From NCBI GenBank assembly GCA_037039925.1, contig JAXRKP010000971.1:15001-79000 (forward strand): a stretch of DNA of 64,000 nucleotides, given 5' to 3'. Below are positions 22,146 through 41,083 of this stretch, piece by piece. The notes under the pieces were generated by a model that ran no database searches, was not told where the DNA came from, and was given only the letters and a program-made list of their open reading frames with translations. Position 1 is the stretch's first letter. The number at the start of each line of letters is the position of its first letter. This DNA is from Doris montereyensis (lineage: Eukaryota > Mollusca > Gastropoda > Nudibranchia > Dorididae). The position numbers and the translations under genes were made by a program.

Positions 22146-25100
22146 TAGTCCATAACATTAGTCTATAACATTAGTCTATAACATAGATATTGGTCTATAT
22201 TAGTGCTGTACCATTAGTCTATAACATTAGTCTATAACATTAGTCTATAACATTAGTCTATGACATTAGTCTATAATATTAGTCTATGACATTAGTCTAT
22301 GACATTAGTCTATAACATTAGTCTATGACATTAGTCTATAACATTAGTCTATGACATTAGTCATTAGTCTATGACATTAGTCTATGACATTAGTCTAATC
22401 TATGACCATTAATCTATGACATTATTCTATGACATTACATTAGTCTATCACATTTGTCTATGGCATTAGTCTATACAATTAGTCTATGACATTAGTCTAT
22501 ACCATTAGTCTATAACATTAGTCTATGACATTAGTCTATAACATTAATCTATAACATTAGTCTACAACATTAGTCTATAACATTAGTCTATAACATTAGT
22601 CTATAATACTAATGTATAACATTAATGTATAACATTAGTCTATAACATTAGTCTATAACATTCATATGTATAACATTAGTTTATAGCATTAGTCTATAAT
22701 ATTTATCTATAACATTAGTCTACAACATTAGTCTATAACATTTATCTATAACATTAGATTATAACATTAGTCTATGACATTAGTCTATAACATTTATCTA
22801 TAACATTAGTTTATAACATTAGTCTTTAAAATTAGTCTATAACATTAGTCTATGACATTAGTCTACAACATTAGTCTATAAAATTAGTATATAACATTTA
22901 CTCTATAACACTAGTCCATAACAGTAGTCTATGACATTAGTCTATAACATTAATCTGACATTAGTCTATAACATTATTCTACAAAATTCGTCAATAGCTT
23001 TAGTCTATAACATTAGTCTATGGCATTAGTCCATAACATTAGTCTATGACATTAGTCTGTAACAATAGTCTGACATTAGTTTATAACAATAGTCTATAAC
23101 ATTAGTCTATGACATTAGTCCATAACATTAGTCTATGACATTAGTCCATAATAATAGTCTGACATTAGTCTATAACATTAGTCTATAACATTACTCTATG
23201 ACATTAGTCCATAACATTAGTCTATGACATTAGTCTACAACATTAGTCTGACATGAGTCTACAACATATAACATTAGTCTATGACATTTGTCCATAATAT
23301 TAGTCCATAATATTAGTCGATGACATTAGTCTATAACAATAGTCTGACATTAGCCTATAATATTAGTCTATAACATTAGTCCATAACATTAGTCTATGAC
23401 ATTAGTCTATGACATTAGTCCACAACATTTGACTATGACACTATTCTACAACATTAGTCCATAACATTAATATATGACATTAGTCCACAACATTAGTCTA
23501 TGACATTTGTATATAACATTAGTCTACAAAATTAGTCGATAACTTTAGTCTATAACATTATTTTATGACATTAGTCTATAACGTTAGTCTAAAACATTAG
23601 TCTATAACATTAGTCTATGACATTAGTCTAAAACATTAGTCAATAACATTATTCTATAACATAAGTCTATAATATTGCTCTATAACATTACTCGATACCA
23701 TTAGTCTATAACATTAGTCCATAACATTTATCTATCACATTAGTTGATAACATTAGTCAATAACATTATTATGCTATAACATTATTCTATAACATTAGTC
23801 TATAACAGTAGTCTATAACAGTAGTCTATGACACTAGTCCACAACAATAATCTATGGCATTAGTCTATGATATTAGTTTATAACATTAGTCTGACATTAG
23901 TCTATAACATTAGTCTATGACATTATTCCATAACATTAGTCTATGACATTAGTCTAAAACATTAGTATATAACATTAGTCTATGACGTTAGTCTATAATA
24001 TTAGTCTATAACATTAGTCTATTAGATTAGTCCATAACATTAGTCTATAACAGTAGTCTATAATATTAGTCTATAACATTAGTCTATTAGATTAGTCCAT
24101 AACATTAGTCTATAACAGTAGTCTATAATATTAGTCTATAACATTAGTCTATTAGATTAGTCCATAACATTAGTCTATAACAGTAGTCTATAATATTAGT
24201 CTATAACATTAGTCTATTAGATTAGTCCATAACATTAGTCTATAACAGTAGTCTATAACATTAGTCTATAACATTAGTCTATAACAGTAGTCTATAACAG
24301 TAGTCTATAACATTAGTCTATAATGTTGATGTATAACAATAATGTATAACATTAGTCTATAACATCAGTCTATAACATTCATATGTATAACATTAGTTTA
24401 TAGCATCACGTTATAACATTTATCTATAAAATTAATCTACAACATTAGTCTATAACATTTATCTATAACATTAGATTATAACATTATTCTATAACATTAG
24501 TCTATAATATTTATCTATAACAATAGTTAATAACATTAGTTTATAACATTAGGCTATAACATTAGTCTATAACATTAGTCTATAACATTAGTCCATAACA
24601 TTAGCCTATGACAGTAGTCTATAACATTAGTCTACAAAATTAGTCGACAATTTTAGTCTATAACATTAGTCTATGACATTAGTTCATAACATTAGTCTAT
24701 GACATTAGTCTATAACAATAGTCTGACATTAGTCTCTAACATTAGTCTATAACTTAAGTCTATGACATTGGTCCATGATATTAGTCGATGTCATTAGTCT
24801 ATAACAATAGTCTGACATCAGCCTATAATATTAATCTTTAACATTAGTTAATAACATAAGTCTATGACATTAGTCTATGACATTAGTCCACAACATTTGA
24901 CTATGACATTAGTCTATAACATTAGTCCATTATGACATTAGTCTATAACATTAGTCTGACATGTATATATAACATTAGTCTACAAAATTAGTCGATAACT
25001 TTAGTCTATAACACTAGTTTATAACATTAGTCTATAACATTAGTCTACAATATTTGTCTATGACATTAGCCTATAACATTAGTCTACAATATTTGTCTAT

Positions 25101-27430
25101 GACATTAGTCAAAAAACTGGTCTATAACATTAGCCTCTGACATTAGTCTATGACATTAGTCTATGACATTAGTCTATGACATTAGTCTATGACATTAGTC
25201 TAAACATTAGTCTATAACATTAGTATATAACATTAACCTACGACATTAGTCTCAAACATAAGTCTAAAACATTAGTCTATAACATAAGTCTATAACATTA
25301 CTCGATACCATAAGTCTATAACATTAGTCCATAACATTTATCTATCACATTAGTTGATAACATTAGTCTATAACACTAGTCTATGACATTTGTCTATGAC
25401 ATTAGTCTATGACATAAGTCTATAACATTATTCTATAACATTGGTCTATAACATCATTCTATAACGTTAGTCTATAACATTAGTCTATAACATTAGTCCG
25501 TAACATTATTCTCTAACATTGGTCTATAACATTAGTTTATGATATTAATCTATGACATTAGTCTATAACAATAGTCTGCCATTAGTCTATAATATTAGTC
25601 TATAACATTATTCGATGACATTAGTCCATAACATTAGCCTATGACATTAGTCTATAACAATAGTCTGACATAAGTCTATAACATTAGTCTATAATATTAG
25701 TCTATGGCATTAGTCCATAATATTAGTCTATGGCATTAGTCTATAACAATAGTCTATGACATTAGTCTATGACATTAGTCTACAACATTTGACAATGACT
25801 TTAGTCTATAACATTAGTCCATAACATTAGTCTATATATTTAGTCTATAACATTAGTCTATGGCATTAGTCTATTACATTAGTCTGACATTTGTATATAA
25901 CATTAGTCTATAACATTAGTCTATGACATTAGTATACAACATTAGTCTATCACATTAGTCTATAACATTGGTCTACAATACGTGTCTATGACATTAGTCT
26001 GTAACATTAGTCTAGAATATTTGTCTATGATATTAGTCAAAATATTAGTCTATAACAATAGCCTATGACATTAGTCTATAACATTAGTCTATAACATTAG
26101 TCTATGACATTAGTCTATTACATTAGTCTATAACATTAGTCTATGACATTAATCTAAAACATTTGTCTATAACATTATTCTATAACATAAGCCTATAATA
26201 CTACTCTATAACATTACTCGATACCATTAGTCTATATAACATTAGTCCATAACATTTATCTATCACATTAGTTGATAACATTAGTCTATAACATTAGTCT
26301 ATGGCATTAGTCTATGACATTAGTCTATGACATTAGTCTATGACATAAGTCTATAACATTATTTTATAACATTGGTCTATAATATCATTTATAACTTTAG
26401 TGTATAACATTAGTCTATAACATTAGTCTGTAACATTATTCTATAACACTAGTCCATAACATTAGTCTATAACATTACTTTAAAACATTAGTCTTTAACA
26501 TTATGTTATAACATTAGTCTATAACATTAGTCTATCACATTATTCCATAACAGTAGTCTATGACGTTAGTCCATATCATTAGTCTATGACATTAGTCTAT
26601 GATATTAGTCTATAACATTAATCTCACATTAGTCTATAACATTAGTCTATAACATTAGTCCATAACATTAGTCTATGACATTAGTCTAAAACATTAGTCT
26701 ATAACATTAGCCTATGACGTTAGTCTACAATATTAGTCTATAACATTAGTCTATAACATTAGTTCATAAAATTAGTTATTACATTAGTCTATTACATTAG
26801 TCTATAACATTATTGTATAACATTAGTCTATGATATTATTCTATAACATTAGTCTGACATTAGTCTATGACATTAGTCCATAACATTAATCTATAACATT
26901 AGTTCATAACAGTGTTCTATGACAGTAATCCATAAGATTAGTCTATAACATTAGTCTGTAACATTTGTTCATAACATTATTCTATAACATTAGTTGATAA
27001 CATTAGTCTATGACATTAATCCATAACCATAGTCCATAACATTAGTTGATAATATTAGTATATAACATTAGTCCATAACATCAGTCTAGAACATTAGTCC
27101 ATAACATTAGTCTATGACATTAGTCTATGACATTAGTCTGAGATTAGTCTACGACATTAGTACGTAATATTAATCTACAATATTATTCTATAATATCAGT
27201 CCATAACATTAGTCTATAACATTACTTTATAACATTAGTCCATAACATTAGTCTATAACATTAGTCTATAACATTAGTCCTTAGCATTAGTAAATAACAT
27301 TAGTTTATAACATTAGTCTATAACATTGGTTTTATAATATTAGTCTATAACATTAATCTATACCAATAGTCTTGAAAATTAATCTATAACATTAGTCTAT
27401 AACTTTAGTCTATAACATTAGTCCATAACA
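22146..27430. repeat. 13-bp giant array, left half (TCTATAAC type)
   Basis: The unit is ATTAGTCTATAAC with frequent TCTATGAC and TCCATAAC variants, about 400 copies. This half is diverged at the single-copy level but contains long-range duplicated blocks and a 65-bp higher-order repeat. Confidence 0.97.
24003..24265. repeat. 65-bp higher-order repeat (5 x 13), four copies
   Basis: The marker GTCTATTAGATTAGTCCATA begins at 24017, 24082, 24147 and 24212, exactly 65 bp apart. The copies are essentially identical. A five-unit block of the 13-bp repeat was amplified recently as one piece. Confidence 0.95.
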
Positions 27431-33049
<5,619 letters not shown>

Positions 33050-33316
33050 GAGCAGAGACAGGAGCTAGTTACAACATTGACAATTTTTTTCTGTGTAGAC
33101 TTGGGAATGGAGAATTTTAGTCAGACCGTGTTTTTAAATTGCCGGGGTTCTTATACATCTGCATAGAGAGTGAGGTTAGTCTGCTTTGCCTTTCGCAAAC
33201 TGTCATAATTTACGGAAATTTTTGGCAAAGACCTTCACCCAATCCAAAGTAACCCAACGTCACGCAATCGTTCGTGGATTAATCTAACTAATCCCTTTCA
33301 ATGTGGTGTATATCTC
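33050..33316. other. Non-repetitive spacer, partly re-used in the next array
   Basis: No gene seen. The phrase TAAATTGCCGGGGTTCTTAT (33136-33155) and AACTAATCCCTTTC (about 33286) recur inside the neighbouring 74-bp array at about 33849-33890 and 33960-33975. Confidence 0.6.
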
Positions 33317-34885
33317 TGTTGTTGCTATAGACGTGTGAGGAGATGAGAACACCAACTATGGGGAAACTGACTGTGGACGGGTTCTTGTTGTTGCTATAGA
33401 CGTCTTTGATACAACCACAGAGAACACTAACGGATGGGGAAAACAGACTGTGGCCGTGTTCTTGTTGTTGCTGTAGACGTAAATGGATGATAGGAACACG
33501 AGAACAGTAACGATGGGGAAAATTGACTGTGAAACGTGTACTTGTTGTTATTAATGTTAGACTGTCGATGATGTAGGACCACGAGAACTTCCAACTATGG
33601 GGAAACAGACTGTGGACGTGTTCTTGTTGTTGAAACTATAGACGTGTGTGTACAACCACGAGAACTAATCTGTAACAGTGAAGATGATTGGATAAACAGA
33701 CGATTGTGTGTGGACGTATTTCTGTGTTGTTGTTTAGTTAGACGTCTTTGATACAACCACGAGAACACTAACTAAATGGGGAAAACAGACTGTGAACCGT
33801 CCATTTTCTTGTTGTTGCTGAATTAGACGCGATGGTTGTAGAAACACGTGTTTTTAAATTGCCGGGGTTCTTATACATCTGCATATTGTGTACGGAAATG
33901 CAGACTGTGGAACCCGTGTTCTTGCCTTTTGCAATACTGTAGACGGAAATTTTGTGTAGGAACTAATCCCTTTCGAGTAACAGTAACGATCGGGGTGGAT
34001 TAAAACTAGACTGTGGACGTGTTCTTGTTGTTGCTATAGACGTGTGTGTAGGACCACGAGAACACTAACTATGGGGAAAACAGACTGTGGACGTATTCTT
34101 CTTGTTGCTATAGACGTCTTTGATACAACCACGAGAACACTAACTAGGGGAAAACAGACTGTGGCCGTGTTCTTGTTGTTGCTGTAGACGTGTGTGTAGG
34201 AACACGAGAACACTAACTATGGGGAAAACTGACTGTGGCCGTGTTCTTGTTGTTGCTGTAGACGTGTGTGTAGGAACACGAGAACAGTAACGATGGGGAA
34301 AACAGACTGTGGACGTGTTCTTGTTGTTGCTATAGACGTGTGTGAACACTAACTATACAACCACGAGAACACCAACTATAGGGGAAAACAGACTGTGGAC
34401 GTGTTCTTGTTGTTGCTATAGACGTGTGTGTACAACCACGAGAACACCAACTATGGGGAAAACAAACTGTGGACGTGTTCTTGTTGTTGCTATAGACGTG
34501 TGTGTACAACCACGAGAACACTAACTATGGGGAAAATAGACTGTGGACGTGTTCTTGTTGTTGCTATAGACGTGTGTGTAGGAACACGAGAACACTAACG
34601 ATGAGGGGAAAACTGACTGTGGAAATAACTTGTTGATGCTATAGACGTTACAAAAAACGAAACCGTAACTAAAGAATGTATGTTCATGTTGTTGCCCCAA
34701 TCCTCTTCCTCCCCTCCCCCAACCCTTCTTGGGGAAAACAGACTGTGGACGTGTAATTAAAATCTATAAATATGTGGGTGACAAGCGAGAACACAACCTC
34801 GTTGTCCAGACCACCACCACTGCAGATGGAAGATAAAACAAAATAAATCCATGTGGACGTGTTCTTGTTGTAACTAGAAACGTGG
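33317..34885. repeat. 74-bp minisatellite array, about 18-20 copies
   Basis: The unit contains GTGTTCTTGTTGTTGCTATA, GACGTGTGTGTACAACCACG, AGAACACTAACTATGGGGAA and AACAGACTGTGGAC. Copies at 34010-34610 are regular. Those at 33317-34010 and 34610-34885 are scrambled, with inserted foreign phrases and a C-rich patch (about 34695-34725). Confidence 0.93.
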
Positions 34886-34934
34886 ACAATTTACGTTGAG
34901 CGTTCACAATGTCAAAGTAGTTTTTTAGGACGGA

Positions 34935-36206
34935 ACACATCTCTTGCTGTTAAAGTTGTATATATCTTTTTACAGTTACAAATCTCTTGCTGTTAAAGTT
35001 GTATACATCTTTTTAGAGTTACAAATCTCTTGCTGTTAAAGTTGTATATATCTTTTTAGAGTTACAAATCTCTTGCTGTTAAAGTTGTATATATCTTTTA
35101 GAGTTACACATCTCTTGCTGTTAAAGTTGGGAAATCTCTTGCTGTTAAAGTTGTATATATCTTTTTAGAGTTACACATCTCTTGCTGTTAAAGTTGTATA
35201 TATCTTTTTAGAGTTACAAATCTCTTGCTGTTAAAGTTGTATATATCTTTTTAGAGTTACAAATCTCTTGCTGTTAAAGTTGTATATATCTTTTTAAAGT
35301 TACAAATCTCTTGCTGTTAAAGTTGTATATATCTTTTTAGAGTTACACATCTCTTGCGTTACAGTTGTATATATCTTTTTAGAGTTACAAATCTCTTGCT
35401 GTTAAAGTTGTATATATCTTTTTCCCCCAAGTTACAAATCTCTTGCTGTTAAAGTTGTATATATCTTTTGACAAGTTACAAATCTCTTGTCCTGTTAAAG
35501 ATTGTAAATATATCTTTTTAGAAACGTGGACAATCTCTTGCTGTTACAAGTTGTATATATTTTTTAAGGTTACAAATCTCTTGCTGTTAAAGTTGTATAT
35601 ATCTTTTTAGAGTTACAAATCTCTTGCTGTTAAAGTTGTATATATCTTTTTAGAGTTACATATCTCTTGCTGTTAAAGTTGTATATATCTTTTTAGAGTT
35701 ACAAATCTCTTGCTGTTAAAGTTGTATATATCTTTTTAGAGTTACAAATCTCTTGCTGTTAAAGTTGTATATATCTTTTTAGAGTTACAAATCTCTTGCT
35801 GTTAAAGTTGTATATATCTTTTTAGAGTTTCAAATCTCTTGCTGTTAAAGTTGTATATATCTTTTTAGAGTTACAAATCTCTTGCTGTTAAAGTTGTATA
35901 TATGTTTTTAGAGTTACAAATCTCTTGCTGTTAAAGTTGTATATATCTTTTTAGAGTTACAAATCTCTTGCTGTTAAAGTTGCATATATCTTTTTAGAGT
36001 TACAAATCTCTTGCTGTTGAAGTTGTATATATCTTTTTGGAGTTACAAATCTCTTGCTGTTTAAGTTGTATATATCTTTTTAGAGTTACAAATCTCTTGC
36101 TGTTTAAGTTGCATATATCTTTTTACAGTTACACATCTCTTGCTGTTGAAGTTGCATAGATTGTTTTAGAGATACCAATCTCTTGCTGTTGAATTTGCAT
36201 AGATTT
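34935..36206. repeat. 43-bp AT-rich minisatellite, about 30 copies
   Basis: The unit contains AATCTCTTGCTGTTAAAGTT, GTATATATCTTTTTAGAGTT and AC. Most copies are nearly identical. At 35420-35570 several copies carry odd insertions, including AGAAACGTGGACAAT, which is also found just before the array at 34877-34890. Confidence 0.96.
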
Positions 36207-37344
36207 GATTACAAACTGGACAAGTTGGTTATATATTTGTTTGAATAATTTGCCTCACAGGCAGCCAAAGCAAAGGGTTGGAAGCAATTTTCTGCCACAG
36301 ATAAATGAAAATAAGGCAGAAATAGAGAATAAAGCATACTTGTTCTCTGAAATACTAGGGGAGGGGGAGGGGAGGGGTGGTTAAGAGGGGGGAGGAAATC
36401 ATTTTCAGCTTGGTGACTTTGCCCCCTACCTTCCATTATTCCCCGCTCTGGTTTCAAGAAAAGCGACCCGGATCACGCCAGGAGGCAGTCCTATCGTTTC
36501 ACCCCACACCGCTGGTTCTCAGCCGTTTGCCAGGGTGGATGCTTTTCTTATCCAGGGGCCAGATATCCCCCCTCCCCCTCCCCCCACACCCGATGACCAT
36601 TTTGAGGGAAACTTTTTAACGCTCGAAAGAGAGAAAAACATCTTCTATCCAATTACTGAATTTCGCGCCTTCTTGAGTTACAATTTCAATTTGCGGTTTA
36701 CATTTAGAAAGAAAATTCCACTTGGCTGCCGTCGTCGGTGTGAAACTAAGAGCCGATGCACGGGGTAATCAAGAGTTGGGAAAAAAAAAAAATCTAAAAG
36801 TAAAAAAATCAGATCTAAAAGTAATTTCCGTCTGATTCAATGTCGTATTGTCATGAAAAGACAATATAGGGGAAAGCACGTGATGCTATTGTGTTTAAAA
36901 AAATAGTATTTGAAATAATGATTTCACAACAATACTTGAGTAAGAGTGTAAAGGGTGGGTAAAGGTGTAAAGTACGATTTGCCCTTCCATTTGAACACCA
37001 CGCTTACTTTCTTTATAAAATACAAATAATAATAATGCAGATTGACCTCTGGTGGCTTTGATGATTGTCGATAGTCCCCACCCCACCCCCAATTTGCACA
37101 GCTATCAAAGCGTATGGATAACGTTGTCATGGAAACAGTTTTACGCTACTCAAAACATAGCACTCAATATTGCGTCCGAACTGAAAGATTTTGTGAAATG
37201 CAACGAATAGATGTTTTTGTGGGTTAAATGTCTATAGTGACGAATACATAAGTATTTTGTTGTGGGACGAATAGACTTAATTGAATGTGACTTTAATTAC
37301 CCACGTCTTCCACAACTAATGTCATGTCATGGATTTCGGTAGGA
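36207..37344. other. Non-repetitive stretch
   Basis: The longest non-repetitive stretch in the middle of the window. It holds a G-rich patch (36358-36395), a C-rich patch (36566-36590) and a run of 12 A at 36780-36791. Frames of 65-82 codons exist on both strands but show no recognisable protein. CTGGTTCTCAGCCG at 36510-36523 resembles a hAT-transposon end, but no partner inverted repeat was found. Confidence 0.5.
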
Positions 37345-37470
37345 TTGTTAATTTTGCCCGGACTGCCTTGTAAACAGCCAAGGGATTTTAAACGTACACA
37401 GAGTCAGATCTGCACACATGACCTCCTTTTTATTGTCCGTTGCTGATGGGACTAGGTGTCGAACCACCTC
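37345..37470 (-). mobile_element. SINE-like body fragment, second copy
   Basis: Homologous to 7901-8016 in the same orientation: TGTAAACAGCCAAGG, TTTAA(A)CGTACACAG, CCTCCTTTTTATTGTCCGT and GATGGGACTAG occur in order. It lacks the tRNA head and simple tail and is cut off by the 15-bp array at 37486. Positions 37357-37382 match the 30-bp array unit at 24 of 26 positions, better than the first copy does. Confidence 0.72.
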
Positions 37471-37485
37471 TCTGAACCAGGGTGG

Positions 37486-38133
37486 GGTGTGATACACATA
37501 TAGGTGATACACATATAGGTGATATACACACATAGGTGATACACACATAGGTGATACACACATATAGGTGATACACACATAGGTGATACACACATAGGTG
37601 ATACACATATAGGTGATACACATATAGGTGATACACACATAGGTGATACACATATAGGTGATACACATATAGGTGATACACACATAGGTGATACACACAT
37701 AGGTGATACACACATAGGTGATACACATATAGGTAATACACATATAGGTGATACACACACATAGGTGATACACACATAGGTGATACACATATAGGTGATA
37801 CACATATAGGTGATACACATATAGGTGATACACACATAGGTGATACACACATAGGTGATACACATATAGGTGATACACATATAGGTGATACATATAGGTG
37901 ATACACACATAGGTGATACACATATAGGTGATACACACATAGGTGATACACACATAGGTGATACACATATAGGTGATACACACATAGGTGATACACATAT
38001 AGGTGATACACATATAGGTGATACACATATAGGTGATACACACATAGGTGATACACATATAGGTGATACACATATAGGTGATACACATATAGGTGATACA
38101 CACATAGGTGATACACATATAGGTGATACACAC
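37486..38133. repeat. 15-bp minisatellite array, about 43 copies
   Basis: The unit is GTGATACACATATAG or GTGATACACACATAG, mixed without clear order. With a period divisible by three, several frames stay open on both strands (up to 261 codons on minus). These are low-complexity by-products. Confidence 0.97.
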
Positions 38134-38210
38134 CTATAGTTAAAGAAATGTACTTAATCGTTACAGACGCATAGGTGATACACACCTGTAAATAGAGAAA
38201 TGTCTTTAAT
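38134..38210. repeat. Two-copy flank of the 15-bp array
   Basis: Two related copies of about 50 bp: GATACACACCTATAGTTAAA and GATACACACCTGTAAATAGA, each followed by GAAATGT..TTAAT. This looks like the array's edge unit before expansion. Confidence 0.7.
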
Positions 38211-38398
38211 TGTAATGTCTTTCATTTTATTGATTATGTCTTTCATTCAATCATTGATTTTTTTAAATTATTCATTTATTTATTTACTTATTAAAACAAT
38301 TTAAAAACATATATTATCTATTTTTATTTATTTATTGATTTATTTATTTGCTTAATTATCTATTTATTTATTTATTTATCTAATATTTTGTTATGTTT

Positions 38399-38491
<93 letters not shown>

Positions 38492-38700
38492 ATATACTAT
38501 TGATTAATTTATTTCCTTATCTATTTATTAATTAATTGATTAATTTATTCATTCATAATTTATATATTAGTCACTAATTTATTTATTTCTTCTTCCATTC
38601 ATCTATCTATTTTTAAAATGTATTTATTCATGGATTTTTCTATTTATTTATTTTTCTATTTATTCAATTACTTATTTATTTAATTGGTTTGGTAACATTT
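38210..38700. repeat. ATTT-rich low-complexity DNA with (TA)n
   Basis: Imperfect ATTT/ATTA repeats surround a pure TA tract at 38401-38486 (about 43 units). Confidence 0.93.
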
Positions 38701-38995
38701 ATATGTTTATCAAATGATTGTCTGAACCAATCAAAAAAGAAGGAAGATTGAAAAACTGTCGTAAACATAATTATTGTTATAATCTGAACGTTAAACTAAA
38801 TCTGTTAATTCTTCCTAAAGATTTGCTTTGCTCAGCTCACTGTGACCTGGTCCTAATTGTTCTTCAATAAAAGTTAACTGTATCTTATTTTGATGTTATT
38901 TATTGATTTTGGCGTAACGATTTTTGTTGCACGCTACAGTAATCGAGAACATGCAATAAAATTAAAATTTTTGGTTGCCTTTAAATCCTGGACCA
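38701..38995. other. Non-repetitive AT-rich spacer
   Basis: I see no gene or RNA signal. It leads directly into the 45-bp array. Confidence 0.5.
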
Positions 38996-41083
38996 GGCAA
39001 AGTAGCCTCATCATACATTGTGTTGAAATGTCACAAAACGGTCAAAGTAGCCCCATCATACATTGTGTTGAAATGTCACAAAATGGTCAAAGTAGCCCCA
39101 TCATACATTGCGTTTAAATGTCACAAAACAGTCAAAGTAGCCCCATCATACATTGTGTTGAAATGTCACAAAACAGTCAAAGTAGCCTCATCATACATTG
39201 TGTTGAAATGTCACAAAACAGTCACAGTAGCCCCATCATATATTGTGTTGAAATGTCACAAAATGGTCAAAGTAGCCCCATCATACATTGCGTTTAAATG
39301 TCACAAAACAGTCAAAGTAGCCCTATCATACATTGTGTTTAAATGTCACAAAACGGTCAAAGTAGCCCCATCATACATTGTGTTTAAATGTCACAAAACA
39401 GTCAACGTAGCCCCATCATACATTGTGTTTAAATGTCACAAAACAGTCAAAGTAGCCCCATGATACATTGTGTTGAAATGTCACAAAACAGTCAAAGTAA
39501 CCTCATCATACATTGTTTTGAAATGTCACAAAACAGGCAAAGTAACCTCATCATACATTATGTTTAAATGTCACAAAACAGGCAAAGTAGTCCCATCATA
39601 CATTCTGTTGAAATGTCACGAAACAGTCAAAGAAGCCTCATCATACATTGTGTTGAAATGTCACAAAACAGTGAAAGTAGCCTCATCATACATTAAGTTG
39701 AAATGTCACAAAACAGTGAAAGTAACCACATCATACATTGTGTTGAAATGTCACAAAACTGTCAAAGTAGCCTCATCATACATTGTGTTAAAATGTCACA
39801 AAACAGTCAAAGTAGCTTCGTCATACATTGTGTTGAAATGTCACAAAACAGTCAAAGTAACCTCATCATTCATTGTGTTTAAACGTCACAAAACAGTCAA
39901 AATAACCTCATCATACATTGTGTTGAAATGTCACAAAACAGTCAAAGTAGCCTCATCATACATTTGATTGAAATGTCACAAAACAGTCAGAGTAGCCCCA
40001 TCATACAATTTTGTTGAAACGTCACAAAAAAAAACTCAAAGTAACGTCCTCATACATTATGTTGAAATGTCACAAAACAGTCACAATAACCTGATCATAT
40101 ATTGTGCTGCAATGTCACACAACAGTCAAAGTAACATCATCATACATTGTGTTGAAATGTCACAAAACAGTCAAAGAAGCCTCATCATACATTGAGTTGA
40201 AATGTCACAAAACAGTCAAAGTAACGTCCGTCATACATTATGTTGAAATGTCACAAAACAGTCAAAGTAACCTCATCATACATTATGTTGAAATGTCACA
40301 AAACAGTCAAAGTAGTCTCACCATACATTATGTTGAAATGTCACAAAAAGCTACAGCAGCCTCATCATACATTCTGTTGAAATGTCACAAAACAGTCATC
40401 CCATGATACATTGTGTTGAAATGTCACAAAACAGTCAAAGTAACCTCATCATACATTATGTTGAAATGTCACAAAACAGTCAAAGTAGTCTCACCATACA
40501 TTATGTTGAAATGTCACAAAACAGCTACAGCAGCCTCATCATACATTGTGTTGAAATGTCACAAAACAGTCAAAGTAGCCCCATGATACATTGTGTTGAA
40601 ATGTCACAAAACTCAAATTAACCTCATCATTCATTATGTTGAAATGTCAAAAAGAGTCAAAGTAGTCTCACCATACATAATGTCGAAATGTCACAAAACA
40701 GTGAAAGTAACCTCATCATACAATATGTTGAAATGTCACAAAACAGTCAAAGTAACCTGACCATACATTATGTTGAAATGTCACAAAACAGTCAAAGTAA
40801 CCTTATCATACATTATGTTGAAATGTCAAAACAGTCAAAGTAACCTGATCATACATTATGTTGAAATGTCACAAAACAGTCAAATAACCTTATCATACAT
40901 TATGTTGAAATGTCACAAAACAGTCAAGGTAACCTGATCATAGATTATGTTGAAATATCACAAAACCAGTCAAAGTAACCTGATCATACATTATGTTGAA
41001 ATGTCACAAAACAGTCAAAGTAACCTGATCATAGATTATGTTGAAATGTCACAGACTGGGCAAAGTAGCCTCATCGTACACTA
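38996..41083. repeat. 45-bp minisatellite array, about 46 copies
   Basis: The unit contains GTCAAAGTAGCCTCATCATA, CATTGTGTTGAAATGTCACA and AAACA. Because 45 is divisible by three, the plus strand stays open for 162 and 165 codons until indels break it. The core GTTGAAATGTCACA is shared with the 33-bp array at 43.6-44.9 kb. Confidence 0.97.

Noticed and set aside
36505..36530. hAT-transposon terminal repeat (CTGGTTCTCAGCCG)
   Set aside because: No matching inverted repeat or 8-bp target duplication was found nearby, so one short match is not enough.
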